The position numbers and the translations under genes are program-made. The notes beneath the pieces were generated by a model. It made no database searches and had not been told where the DNA came from. It was given only the letters and a program-made list of their open reading frames with translations. Of a stretch of DNA of 64,000 bases, positions 44,459 to 53,346 are shown piece after piece. The DNA comes from Petralouisia muris (GTDB lineage Bacteria; Bacillota; Clostridia; Lachnospirales; Lachnospiraceae), in the NCBI RefSeq assembly GCF_004793545.1, contig NZ_SRYA01000013.1, positions 46,501 through 110,500 of the forward strand, written 5' to 3'. Every line of letters starts with the position of its first letter. Within the stretch, counting starts at the first letter, position 1.

Positions 44459-45364
44459 TTATCCTTTTACTGCACCCATGGTAATTCCCTTTGTAAAATA
44501 CTTCTGGAAAATCAGGAAGATAATTATAATTGGAATCGCCGCCAGAGACGCGCCTGCCATAATCAAACCGAAATCTGTCGCATTTTCTGCCTGCAGCTTA
44601 GCAATACCAAGAGAAATAGTAAGGGTGTCCGTACTGCTCAGCATAATCAACTGCATGAAGTAATCATTCCATGAATTGATAAATGTAAAGATTGCCAGCG
44701 CGCCGATCCCCGGTTTAATTAACGGAAGGGCAATGGTATAAAATGTTTTCCATTCTCCCGCGCCGTCAATTCTTGCCGCCTCCATCATTTCTCCCGGAAT
44801 TCCTTCCGCAAACTGCTTCATCAAAAATACGCCGAAAGGCCATCCCACAATCGGGAAAATAACTGCCCATATGGTATTATACAACTCCAAGGATGACATT
44901 TCACGCAGCAATGGAATTAAAATTACCTGTTTCGGAAGCGCCATTGCGCAGACAATCAGAGAAAACATCACGGTACGCCCGATAAAGCGTTTCTTTGCAA
45001 GCGCATAACCTGCCATAGCTGCGGTAATACAGGTAAGAATCATGGAAGCCACTGCCATAAACACAGTATTGACCAGCCAACGCAGCGCTGCAGGCATTTC
45101 CGGCCCTGCAAAGGAAATCTTTGTAAAAGGAATATGCAATTCCCAAAGAGGCGCCACCTGTCTGCTGAACAATTTCTGGTAATTGTCCATCACCCATTCC
45201 GTAGGCCACCACTGGGGCGTTGTGGAATTGATGGCTGCAGGAGTCTTAAAGGAACCAGTGATAATCCAGTACAGAGGAAAAGCAAACAAAAATGCAAATA
45301 TTGCAATTGCCGCAACAGATACCACTTTATATACCGTAGAACGGTTAAAATTTGAATTCTTCAT
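44459..45364 (-). CDS. Sugar ABC transporter permease, MalG type
   Basis: This 301-aa inner-membrane permease has six predicted helices. The EAA loop that docks the ATPase reads MMEAARIDGAGEWKTFYTIA, with LIKPGIGALAIF after it. It pairs with the MalF-type permease upstream (17 bp gap). No ATPase is encoded in the cluster, so a shared MsmK-like ATPase elsewhere must energise it, as is common for CUT1 importers in Firmicutes. By context the cargo is sialic acid. Confidence 0.9.
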   Translation of the reverse strand: MKNSNFNRSTVYKVVSVAAIAIFAFLFAFPLYWIITGSFKTPAAINSTTPQWWPTEWVMDNYQKLFSRQVAPLWELHIPFTKISFAGPEMPAALRWLVNTVFMAVASMILTCITAAMAGYALAKKRFIGRTVMFSLIVCAMALPKQVILIPLLREMSSLELYNTIWAVIFPIVGWPFGVFLMKQFAEGIPGEMMEAARIDGAGEWKTFYTIALPLIKPGIGALAIFTFINSWNDYFMQLIMLSSTDTLTISLGIAKLQAENATDFGLIMAGASLAAIPIIIIFLIFQKYFTKGITMGAVKG

Positions 45365-45381
45365 AGATGCTTCCTCCCTCC

Positions 45382-46278
45382 TTATTCTGACTTGGCCATC
45401 TTAAACTGTACAGCAGAAAGAACTGCAATAATAATTGCCAGAACTACGCCCATGGCATTTCCGTAACCATAACGATACAGTTTAAATGCGTTGTAATAAA
45501 TATAATACATAATGGTATCAGTACTGTGGTTGGGTCCGCCGCTGGTTAACAGCTGAATCAGTGCGAAACACTGGAAACTGTTAATTGTTGTAATTACCAG
45601 TATGTACAGGGTTGTGGGCATAATCTGGGGCCATTTGATTTTCCAGAAGCACTGCATTTTGGTTGCGCCGTCCACCTCTGCCGCTTCCACCAAGGACTGA
45701 TCCACATTGTTCAGCGCAGACACATACAGCACGATAGGCTGGCCTACTGAAGTAGTCAGAAGAATAAGGATAATGCATCCCAGGGCAAACCGCTCGTCTC
45801 CCAGCCAGTTAATGTTCTGATCCAACACTCCGGTTTTTGTTCCCACATAATTAAAAATACCATAATAATTGTTAAACATCCACTTCCATACCACGGTAAC
45901 TGCAACAGAACCTGTTACTACCGGAAGGTAAAAGATACATCTGAATGCGGAGCAGACCGGTCCCTTCAAATCATAGATCACGGAGCTTACCCACAAGGAG
46001 AAGATACATACCACCGGAACGGATACCACAACGATAATAACGGTATTCCACAGCGCCCCGCGGAAAATGGGATCCTGGAACAGTTCTTTATAGTTATCCA
46101 ATCCGATAAAAATATCATCACGGTTCATCGTTGAATCAAAAAAGCTTGTGAATACGCATTGTACCATGGGATAAATAACAAATCCCAGAAAGAAAATCAA
46201 ACTCGGCAGCATAAATGCATAGCCTGCAATGGTTTCCCGGCGCACTAACGCCCTGCTCATGGGATTCTTCTTTGTCAT
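45382..46278 (-). CDS. Sugar ABC transporter permease, MalF type
   Basis: This 298-aa permease has six membrane helices (AGYAFMLPSLIFFLGFVIYP first). Its EAA loop reads LVEAAEVDGATKMQCFWKIK, followed by WPQIMPTTLYILV. It is the first permease after the binding-protein gene, from which a hairpin separates it. With the MalG-type partner it forms the importer channel. Confidence 0.9.
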   Translation of the reverse strand: MTKKNPMSRALVRRETIAGYAFMLPSLIFFLGFVIYPMVQCVFTSFFDSTMNRDDIFIGLDNYKELFQDPIFRGALWNTVIIVVVSVPVVCIFSLWVSSVIYDLKGPVCSAFRCIFYLPVVTGSVAVTVVWKWMFNNYYGIFNYVGTKTGVLDQNINWLGDERFALGCIILILLTTSVGQPIVLYVSALNNVDQSLVEAAEVDGATKMQCFWKIKWPQIMPTTLYILVITTINSFQCFALIQLLTSGGPNHSTDTIMYYIYYNAFKLYRYGYGNAMGVVLAIIIAVLSAVQFKMAKSE

Positions 46279-46340
46279 AAGATTTTCCCCCTTCCAATCC
46301 TTTCCTATCCTAAATTATTCCTAAAAGTTTCATAAATTTT

Positions 46341-46380
46341 TGCATAAAACGCCCCTTCCCGCATACCTTGGGAAGGGGCG
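46341..46380 (-). terminator. Intercistronic terminator/stabiliser after the binding-protein gene
   Basis: CGCCCCTTCCC (46350-46360) pairs with GGGAAGGGGCG (46370-46380), 11 bp, followed on the minus strand by TTTTATG. It should let only part of transcription continue, giving more binding protein than permease. Confidence 0.85.
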
Positions 46381-46417
46381 CAGGTTTCAGGCCTATCATT
46401 TAATTCGGCTCTGTTTC

Positions 46418-47800
46418 CTAGTTAGCTGCTGCTGCGGCTGCTGCATTTGCGGTAGCCACAAACTCATCTACTGCTGTCTTTACATCTGTTCCTGTTCCAA
46501 TCTGCTGCAGCATATTCCACCATGCGGTACGCGCTTCTGCCCATCCGCCTACTACCTGATAGTAGTCGCCCATAAAGGGGATAAATTTGGAATACTCTGT
46601 CATCAGATCATCTCCTTCATAGATGTTGCCCAGGTCTTTTACCGGCCAGTAACTGGAAGCCTTAACGCTTTCCACTACCTGCGCTTCATCATTTGCCATG
46701 AAGTCAATGAATTTCTTAGCTGCGTCAATCTTAGCTGCATCGCCATTATCGAAGATACCGAATCCCCAGATACCGCCGCAAAGTTTCGGATCGCCGCTCT
46801 CTGTGGGGAATGCCATCGGAAGAACATCGAAGGTGATGGTTTCAGCATTGTTCTTCTCCTGTGATACGTTCCAGCAGAATGCCATTGCCAATGTGCCGTT
46901 GCTGAACAGGTTTACTTCATCTCCGCCCTGGATAGACGCATCAAAGTTAATTCCTTCCATCCCCTTTAACAGTTCAAGCGCTTTAACATTCTCTTCGCTG
47001 TTTGCCGTATATTCTGTATGTTCCGGATTGGTGAAAGTTCCGCCGTACAGGTTGTTGATCAGGGCGCGTGTTCCCTGGTCTCCGCCCTGGCCGCCGCAGA
47101 ACACTGCTCCAACCTGTGCCTGGCCGGAAGCTGCAACAGCTTCTACTGCCTTCTGGAATCCTTCCGTTGTCCAGGTTCCCTTTTCTTCATCCAGATACTG
47201 AAGGGCGTCTGCCGCTTCAAAAACATCACGGTTGATTGCCATTGTGTGTGCTGTCATACATAACGGATATTCATAGAATACGCCGTCATTGTTCTGGCAT
47301 GCGCTTTCTACAGAATCATAAATTGCTTCTTTGGCTTCATCTGTCCACAAATCAGAAAGGTCTACCATAAGTCCCTTCGCACCCCAGTTTGCAACCAGTC
47401 TTTCCGGTCCTTCCATTACAAGGTCCGGAGCTTTTCCGCCTTCGATTGCTGTGTTAATCTGGTCGTCGCCATTGGTGTAATCCAGGTATTCCACTGTTAC
47501 ATTGATATCTGGATAAGCTTTGGAAAAGTTGGAAATCAACCCTTCTACCGTAGCAGAATCTCCCCAGTTACCAATCGGATAAGTCCACAGCGTAATGTCT
47601 GTAGCGCCGGAAGAAGAGCCTCCCTCTTCCTCTCCGTCTGCAGCGTCGTCTGCGGCGTCGTCCCCGTCTGACTTGCTGTCGTCCGTCTGATTAGTGTCTT
47701 CCTTCTGGTCTGCATTCCCGCCGGAATTGCTTCCGCAGGCTGCAAGGGAAAACGCCATGACGCAGCTCAATGCCATTGCCAAGATTTTGCGATACTTCAT
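46418..47800 (-). CDS. Extracellular sugar-binding lipoprotein (CUT1 family)
   Basis: This 460-aa binding protein has a lipoprotein signal with lipobox SLAACG (Cys22). An acidic Ser/Asp/Gly linker of about 45 residues leads to a solute-binding family 1 domain (ITLWTYPIGNWGDSATVEGL, NINVTVEYLDYTNGDDQINT). The C-terminus ends in an alanine run. It is the first gene of the minus-strand sialic acid operon and delivers the sugar to the two permeases. Sialic acid specificity is inferred from the nan neighbours; no sialidase is encoded in the window. Confidence 0.92.
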   Translation of the reverse strand: MKYRKILAMALSCVMAFSLAACGSNSGGNADQKEDTNQTDDSKSDGDDAADDAADGEEEGGSSSGATDITLWTYPIGNWGDSATVEGLISNFSKAYPDINVTVEYLDYTNGDDQINTAIEGGKAPDLVMEGPERLVANWGAKGLMVDLSDLWTDEAKEAIYDSVESACQNNDGVFYEYPLCMTAHTMAINRDVFEAADALQYLDEEKGTWTTEGFQKAVEAVAASGQAQVGAVFCGGQGGDQGTRALINNLYGGTFTNPEHTEYTANSEENVKALELLKGMEGINFDASIQGGDEVNLFSNGTLAMAFCWNVSQEKNNAETITFDVLPMAFPTESGDPKLCGGIWGFGIFDNGDAAKIDAAKKFIDFMANDEAQVVESVKASSYWPVKDLGNIYEGDDLMTEYSKFIPFMGDYYQVVGGWAEARTAWWNMLQQIGTGTDVKTAVDEFVATANAAAAAAAN

Positions 47801-47863
47801 AATTCATCCTCCTTTTTTATACATGCTTTTTCTTAGGTGCACATGTATGTATTTTGTAATTTT

Positions 47864-47892
47864 ATAATATAGGTGATGAATTTGTTTGTCAA
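47864..47892 (-). promoter_or_regulatory. Promoter of the sialic acid transport/lyase operon
   Basis: On the minus strand TTGACA (47887-47892), a 17-bp spacer and TATTAT (47864-47869). Confidence 0.8.
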
Positions 47893-47899
47893 TAGATTT

Positions 47900-48011
47900 T
47901 TGAAAATTTTTTTCAAATTATTTTATTTTTGAAAATTTTTAACATTCAGATTGAAAAAACTTCTTATGTATGGTACTATTTCCATATAGCTGTCTTAAAA
48001 TGAAATTTTCA
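47900..48011. promoter_or_regulatory. Repeated TTGAAAATTT palindromes, probable RpiR (NanR-type) operators
   Basis: TTGAAAATTTTTTTCAA (47900-47916) is a perfect 7+7 palindrome just behind the minus promoter. A second TTTTTGAAAATTTTT lies at 47926-47940, and TGAAATTTTCA at 48001-48011, downstream of the nagB promoter. The spacing lets one regulator control both divergent operons. The RpiR gene at 50894 is the likely binder. Confidence 0.6.
47951..47979 (+). promoter_or_regulatory. Promoter of the nagB-nagA-kinase operon
   Basis: TTGAAA (47951-47956), a 17-bp spacer and TACTAT (47974-47979). Confidence 0.65.
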
Positions 48012-48028
48012 AAATAAAGGAGGATTCT

Positions 48029-48787
48029 ATGAAAATTTATAAAGCGAAAGACTATAACGACATGAGCCGCAAAGCTGCCGGCATTATTTCTGCACAGATC
48101 ATTCTAAAACCGGACTGCGTACTGGGCCTTGCCACCGGCTCCAGTCCTATCGGCACTTATCAGAATCTTGTAAAATGGCATCAGCAAGGCGATCTGGATT
48201 TTTCCCAGGTAACCACGATCAACCTGGATGAATATAAGGGGCTCCCACGGGACAATGACCAGAGCTACTATTACTTTATGAATGAGCACCTGTTCAGTAA
48301 GGTGAATATCAACAAAGACCGGACATTTCTGCCAGACGGAACAGAACCCGACAGCGCCGCCGCATGCCAGAAATATAATGAGATCATCCACGCCACAGGC
48401 GGCGCGGATCTCCAGCTGTTAGGCCTGGGCCACAATGGGCACATTGGCTTTAACGAGCCTTCCGATGCGTTTGAAAAAGAAACCCACTGCGTTACCTTAT
48501 CAGAACGGACCATCCAGGCAAATACCCGGTTCTTCACTTCGGAAAAGGATGTGCCCCGCCAGGCGTACACCATGGGAATCCAAACCATTATGTCTGCCCG
48601 TAAAATTCTTGTGGTAGTGTCCGGCGAAGACAAGGCTGCCGCTGTCAAGGCTGTATGCTTCGGCCCGGTAACCCCCCAGGTTCCAGGTTCTATTCTCCAG
48701 TTCCACCAGGACGCCATCTTAGTGGCGGATGAAGCCGCTTTGTCACAGTGTTCTGACCTTCTGGCACAGAAAGGCGGGATTGCATGA
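48029..48787 (+). CDS. nagB: Glucosamine-6-phosphate deaminase
   Basis: This 252-aa enzyme turns GlcN-6-P into fructose-6-P and ammonia, the last step of the pathway. Seen are VLGLATGSSPIGTYQNLVK, INLDEYKGLPRDNDQSY with the catalytic Asp, and LLGLGHNGHIGFNEP with the catalytic His. AAAGGAGG precedes the ATG. It overlaps nagA by 4 bp. Confidence 0.96.
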   Translation: MKIYKAKDYNDMSRKAAGIISAQIILKPDCVLGLATGSSPIGTYQNLVKWHQQGDLDFSQVTTINLDEYKGLPRDNDQSYYYFMNEHLFSKVNINKDRTFLPDGTEPDSAAACQKYNEIIHATGGADLQLLGLGHNGHIGFNEPSDAFEKETHCVTLSERTIQANTRFFTSEKDVPRQAYTMGIQTIMSARKILVVVSGEDKAAAVKAVCFGPVTPQVPGSILQFHQDAILVADEAALSQCSDLLAQKGGIA

Positions 48788-49929
48788 CAAAAAAGCACCG
48801 GATTATCCACGGACTGGTTTTTCAGGAACAGGGAACGTTCGTCCCCGGAACTGTCTGTCTCTGCAATGACAGAATTGTCTCAGAAACAGACTACCAGAAT
48901 ACAGAAGGAGATGAAACTGTCACAGACGCCAGGGAGCAATATGTCGTTCCGGGACTGACAGACATCCACTTCCATGGGTGTATGGGAAGCGACTGCTGCG
49001 ACGGCACCGCAGAAGCTTTTCGCACCATTGCAGAATATGAATTACAGCAGGGAATCACTTCCATCACTCCCGCCACAATGACCATGCCGGAAGAAACATT
49101 ATCGGAAATCTGCCGGGCTGCCAGGGATTTTGTCTGTCCAACAGGCGCAGATTTCTGCGGCCTGTATATGGAAGGCCCCTTTATCAGTCTAGAAAAAAAG
49201 GGCGCACAGAATGCAGCCTATATTCATCCGGCAGATTCTGCCATGCTGAAACGCCTGCAGGATATTTCCGGAGGGAAAATCCGTACCGTTGTGGTGGCTC
49301 CTGAAACGAACGGAGCCATGGAATTTATTCAGGAAAACGGCAGCGCCATCAACATTTCCCTGGCACATACCACTGCGGACTATGAAACTGCAAAGGAAGC
49401 CCTTTCTCTCGGAGCTTCTCAGTTAACCCATATGTACAATGCCATGCCACCCTTCAGCCATCGGGCGCCCGGCCCCATCGGAGCCGCCGCTGAAAGCGAA
49501 CATTGCATGGCGGAATTAATCTGTGACGGCATTCATATTCATCCTTCTGTAGTGCGGGCGTCCCTGAAGCTTTTCGGAGACGACAGAATTATTTTTATCA
49601 GTGACAGTATGCGCGCCACCGGCATGGAAGATGGAGAATATGACCTGGGAGGCCAGGCAGTAACGGTAAAGGGAAACCTTGCGGTTCTTGCTGACGGAAC
49701 CATCGCCGGTTCCGCCACCAACCTTATGGATTGTGTGCGCACTGCCGTTTTGGATATGGGAATTCCCCTCGCAAGCGCAATCAAGTGTGCTGCTGTCAAC
49801 CCGGTCAAAGCCATTGGGCTCTGGGAGAATTACGGCAGCCTGACCCCGGGCAAATATGGAAATATTGTGATTCTGAATAAGGATTTGGGGCTGGAAACTG
49901 TATTCCACCGGGGAACTCCCATCCGGTAA
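48784..49929 (+). CDS. nagA: N-acetylglucosamine-6-phosphate deacetylase
   Basis: This 381-aa amidohydrolase removes the acetyl group of GlcNAc-6-P. Metal and active-site motifs are TDIHFHGCMGSD, LYMEGPFIS with the metal Glu, LAHTTADYE and THMYNAMPPFSHR with metal histidines, and FISDSMRATG with the catalytic Asp. It starts in the nagB stop (ATGA). It links the NanE product to NagB. Confidence 0.95.
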   Translation: MTKKHRIIHGLVFQEQGTFVPGTVCLCNDRIVSETDYQNTEGDETVTDAREQYVVPGLTDIHFHGCMGSDCCDGTAEAFRTIAEYELQQGITSITPATMTMPEETLSEICRAARDFVCPTGADFCGLYMEGPFISLEKKGAQNAAYIHPADSAMLKRLQDISGGKIRTVVVAPETNGAMEFIQENGSAINISLAHTTADYETAKEALSLGASQLTHMYNAMPPFSHRAPGPIGAAAESEHCMAELICDGIHIHPSVVRASLKLFGDDRIIFISDSMRATGMEDGEYDLGGQAVTVKGNLAVLADGTIAGSATNLMDCVRTAVLDMGIPLASAIKCAAVNPVKAIGLWENYGSLTPGKYGNIVILNKDLGLETVFHRGTPIR

Positions 49930-49941
49930 AGGAGGATAATT

Positions 49942-50829
49942 ATGGCAACTATGGTACTTGATATTGGCGGAACCGCCATTAAATCAGGACTGTACGAGAA
50001 TGGAAATTTATCTGAGCTCAGAGAAACAGCTACAGAAGCCAGCCAGGGCGGTCCCCATGTGCTAGCCAGGGCCAAACAGATTATTTCAGGCTACAAAAAT
50101 ACCTGCTCTTTTGAGAAGATAGGCATCAGCACTGCAGGGCAGGTAGATCCTGTCAAGGGCTGTATCATTTATGCCAATGAAAATATTCCGGGCTACACCG
50201 GAACCATGCTGAAGGAAATTATGGAACAGGAATTTCATGTTCCTGTGGCTGTCCAGAATGATGTCAATGCAGCAGCCATTGGAGAAGCTGTCTTTGGCGC
50301 CGGTAAAGGCCTGAAGGATTTTGTGTGCCTGACCTACGGAACCGGCGTGGGAGGCGCAATGTTTACAGGCGGCAGGCTGTATTCCGGAAGCAGTTTTTCT
50401 GCCGGGGAATTCGGCGGTATTGTGGTGCATCCCAGTGATCGCGACATCCAAAAGGACATGTTTTCCGGCTGCTATGAACGGTATGCTTCTACCACTGCTC
50501 TTGTCCGGGAAGCCAGCCGGCAGTATCCCGCCCTGTCCAATGGGCGGATGATATTTGAACATCAGCAGGAACCAAAAGTCAGACAAATCATCGATCACTG
50601 GATTATGGAAATCGTATATGGTCTGATTACAATTGTGCACATGATGAACCCTTCCTGCGCCATTTTAGGAGGCGGGGTCATGGAACAACCCTATGTGCTG
50701 CAGCAAATACAGGAAAGACTTTACCAGAACCTGATTCCCAGCTTTCGCCATGTAGAGATTAAAAAGGCAGAGCTTGGCAACCAGGCCGGCATGTTAGGAG
50801 CCGCTGTATTAGACAGTGTCTCCTATTGA
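49942..50829 (+). CDS. nanK: ROK-family kinase (N-acetylmannosamine kinase role)
   Basis: This 295-aa sugar kinase has the ATP motif VLDIGGTAIKSGLY, the catalytic Asp in VQNDVNAAAIGEAVFG and the second phosphate loop YGTGVGGAMF. The ROK zinc motif CxCGxxGCxE is reduced to SGCYERYAS, so the structural zinc is probably absent. Its place between nagA and the regulator of a nan locus makes ManNAc kinase the best role; GlcNAc or glucose kinase cannot be excluded from sequence alone. Confidence 0.85.
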   Translation: MATMVLDIGGTAIKSGLYENGNLSELRETATEASQGGPHVLARAKQIISGYKNTCSFEKIGISTAGQVDPVKGCIIYANENIPGYTGTMLKEIMEQEFHVPVAVQNDVNAAAIGEAVFGAGKGLKDFVCLTYGTGVGGAMFTGGRLYSGSSFSAGEFGGIVVHPSDRDIQKDMFSGCYERYASTTALVREASRQYPALSNGRMIFEHQQEPKVRQIIDHWIMEIVYGLITIVHMMNPSCAILGGGVMEQPYVLQQIQERLYQNLIPSFRHVEIKKAELGNQAGMLGAAVLDSVSY

Positions 50830-50893
50830 AGAAGCATCTGAGAAAGTTCCGGGCGCCTGAATCACACATTATTTAGCAGAAGGAGGAGATATT

Positions 50894-51751
50894 TTGAACG
50901 GTAATATTTTAGAATGCATCACGGAACAATATCATTCCCTCACCCGCTCCGGCAAGAAGTTGGCAGATTTTATTTTTGCCAATACTTCCACTACCCAGTA
51001 CTTGTCTATTTCCACTTTGGCAGAACAAAGCGGCGTTTCCGAGGCATCAATTACAAGATTCTGCCATGGATTGGGATTGTCCGGATACAATGACTTTAAA
51101 CTGGCGCTGGCCAAGGCGGATTATGTCACTGATTTAGGCGACCCTTCCCATTCCCCGGAAACCATCACCTCAGAAGATTCCTTAAACAACATCTTTCACA
51201 AGCTCCATGCGTCCAACATTCTCTCTCTGAATGAAACGCTGGAGCTGATAGACGAAAGAAATGTAGAAAAAGCCGTAGATTTACTCTCTGAAGCAGACCG
51301 TGTCTTCTGTTTCGGTCAAGGTGGAAGCATGGTAATGGCGATGGAGGCATGGGCCCGCTTTTCCACTGCTTCCTCCCGTTTTATCCATATTGAGGATTCC
51401 CATATGCAGGCCATGAATATTGCATTGGCAACTTCGAAGGACGTGATTCTGTTTTTCTCCTACTCCGGCTCTACCAAGGACATGGAGGATATTATGAACA
51501 TTGCCAAAAAGCAGGGAATTCCCATTATACTGATTACTCACTTTTCCAAATCCCGGGCAGCCGAGTTTGCCGATGTGATTTTACTTTGCGGTTACAATGA
51601 GAGCCCCCTTCAGTCCGGTTCCGTGGCTGCTAAAGTGGGACAGCTTTTTCTGATTGAATGCCTGTTTTATGTATTCTGTAAACGCAATCCGGAATTGTTT
51701 GCGGCAGCCCGCTCCGCTACTGCGGAGGCTATTGCCCGGAAGTTATTGTAG
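50894..51751 (+). CDS. RpiR-family transcriptional regulator of the nan/nag locus
   Basis: This 285-aa regulator has an N-terminal HTH (SISTLAEQSGVSEASITRFC, GLSGYNDFKLALA) and a C-terminal SIS sugar-phosphate-binding domain (VFCFGQGGSMVMAMEAWARF, LFFSYSGSTKDMEDIM). RpiR-type NanR proteins respond to ManNAc-6-P or GlcN-6-P. The start is TTG at 50894 with AGAAGGAGG upstream. It is the last gene of the plus-strand operon and likely controls both divergent promoters. Confidence 0.92.
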   Translation: MNGNILECITEQYHSLTRSGKKLADFIFANTSTTQYLSISTLAEQSGVSEASITRFCHGLGLSGYNDFKLALAKADYVTDLGDPSHSPETITSEDSLNNIFHKLHASNILSLNETLELIDERNVEKAVDLLSEADRVFCFGQGGSMVMAMEAWARFSTASSRFIHIEDSHMQAMNIALATSKDVILFFSYSGSTKDMEDIMNIAKKQGIPIILITHFSKSRAAEFADVILLCGYNESPLQSGSVAAKVGQLFLIECLFYVFCKRNPELFAAARSATAEAIARKLL

Positions 51752-51788
51752 CCTGCTGCCGGTAAAACGGCCGCTAAGAAAGGGCAGC

Positions 51789-51841
51789 CACATTAAAGAG
51801 TTATCCTGCAGGATATGACAGCAGGACAGCTCCTTAATGTG
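51789..51841. terminator. Long hairpin between convergent genes
   Basis: CACATTAA (51789-51796) pairs with TTAATGTG (51834-51841) and ATCCTGC with GCAGGAC in the centre. It sits between the RpiR gene and the Rieske oxidoreductase. No clear U tract, so its strength as a terminator is uncertain. Confidence 0.5.
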
Positions 51842-53215
51842 TCAGTCCTTTTGCAGCAATTCAAATCCATACTGAGCTGGACCATGGAGTAATTCGCCCT
51901 CGTTTGTAAAACAAGAACCATGGCAGGGACATTCCCAGGTGCCTTCATCTGCATTTTTCTCCAGTTTACACCCCATATGCGTACATTTTCCTGGAAATTC
52001 CTGTGCAGAAACTGCCTGCTTTGTCAAACCTTTCACAGCCTGAATGGTATTTTCTGTAAAATTTTTTGACAACGCGGACACGGGAAACCTCTGAGGCGCA
52101 TATACTTTTTCATCTTCATGCTCTTTTCCCAGCACCATATCACGGATCACAGACGCTGCTGCCATAGCAGATGTCATGCCCCATTTGCCAAATCCCGTTG
52201 CCACATACCAATTGGGTATTTCCGAGGAAAAATAGCCAATATAAGGAATTTTATCCATAGGCATACAATCCTGGGCGGACCAATGGGCAATTTCCCTGCT
52301 TTTTGGAAACCATTCCTCTGCTTTTTTTCGAAGCAGCTCATATCTTTCGCCGGAGGTATTTTCTCCGGTACGATGACTCCCGCCTCCCAAAAGCAAAATC
52401 CTTTTCCCGTCTTTTTCCATCGTCCGAAAAGAATATCCCTCCGGCTCTATTCCAAGATACATGCCATCTATTTTTTCCCATTCTGAAATATCCAGGGCAA
52501 TCACGTAACTCCGTTCCTGGTGCATCCGTAAAAAATAATATCCAGGCACTATCTGCCAGGGATAGTGAACTGCAAAAATCACATGCTCTCCTTCCGCCAT
52601 GCCATGTTCTGTAAACGCACAGTTATCTTTCAAACGAACTACTCTGGATTCTTCATAGATAGTTAATTTTTCTGCAATTTTCCCGATAAATTTCAACGGA
52701 TGGAACTGACCTTGATTTGCAAACCGTACTGCCCCTGCCACTGGAAAGGGCAATTCTGTCTCTGTCACAAATTCCGCCGGAATGCCCAGAAGAGTTGCCC
52801 ATTTGGCCTCATTTTCCAGTTCTTCTATTCGCTCTTTTTCCCTACTGTATAAATATGCTGGTTTCCGTTGAAAGTCACAGGCTATTTTTTCCTTTTCTAT
52901 GATTCGGGCATAATCTTCGATGGCCTGCTGATTGGCATGGGCATACATAGCAGCCTTTTCTTCTCCAAATTTTTCCATCAGGTAAGCGTAAATCAAATTG
53001 TGCTGGGAGGTAATCTTCGCTGTAGTATTGCAGGTCTGCCCGCCTGCGATCCGTCCGGCTTCCAGTACAACTGTTTCCACTCCCTGTTCCTGCAGCATAT
53101 ATGCAGTCAGAATTCCAGTCATCCCTGCACCTATCACCACTGCTTTTGTGTGAATATTTTCCTTTAATTTCTCCCTTGAGGGAATTTCAGCCGTTTTTTT
53201 CCAGACAGATTCCAT
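51842..53215 (-). CDS. FAD-dependent oxidoreductase with C-terminal Rieske domain
   Basis: This 457-aa protein has a DAO-type FAD fold (VVIGAGMTGILTAYMLQEQG near residue 28) and a conserved WYVATGFGKWGMTSAMAAA segment near the end of the domain. The C-terminal Rieske [2Fe-2S] domain has ligands Cys411, His413, Cys429, His432 and the disulfide pair Cys416/Cys431 (CTHMGC, CPCHGSC). The layout equals Bacillus YhfW-type proteins, whose substrate is unknown. It is probably monocistronic. Confidence 0.9.
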   Translation of the reverse strand: MESVWKKTAEIPSREKLKENIHTKAVVIGAGMTGILTAYMLQEQGVETVVLEAGRIAGGQTCNTTAKITSQHNLIYAYLMEKFGEEKAAMYAHANQQAIEDYARIIEKEKIACDFQRKPAYLYSREKERIEELENEAKWATLLGIPAEFVTETELPFPVAGAVRFANQGQFHPLKFIGKIAEKLTIYEESRVVRLKDNCAFTEHGMAEGEHVIFAVHYPWQIVPGYYFLRMHQERSYVIALDISEWEKIDGMYLGIEPEGYSFRTMEKDGKRILLLGGGSHRTGENTSGERYELLRKKAEEWFPKSREIAHWSAQDCMPMDKIPYIGYFSSEIPNWYVATGFGKWGMTSAMAAASVIRDMVLGKEHEDEKVYAPQRFPVSALSKNFTENTIQAVKGLTKQAVSAQEFPGKCTHMGCKLEKNADEGTWECPCHGSCFTNEGELLHGPAQYGFELLQKD

Positions 53216-53252
53216 ATGCTTCCTCCAACTCTTTTTTCAGGCATTTTCCTGT

Positions 53253-53311
53253 TATTTCAAAAAAGAAAAGCCTTTTCTCTATATAGAGAAGAGCTTTTCT
53301 TTTTTGAAATA
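53253..53311. terminator. 59-bp near-perfect palindrome
   Basis: TATTTCAAAAAAGAAAAGC (53253-53271) is matched by GCTTTTCTTTTTTGAAATA (53293-53311), and the centre CTCTATATAGAG is itself palindromic. It has built-in U runs on both strands, so it should end the ABC transporter transcript, but it also fills almost the whole space where the Rieske gene needs a promoter. Confidence 0.75.
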
Positions 53312-53346
53312 GTATTTCCCTGAATATTCAAACTATGTATTCTGAT

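Noticed and set aside
46698..47201. Long plus-strand ORF opposite the sugar-binding protein gene
   Set aside because: It has no ribosome binding site or homology and mirrors the codon pattern of the real minus-strand gene.
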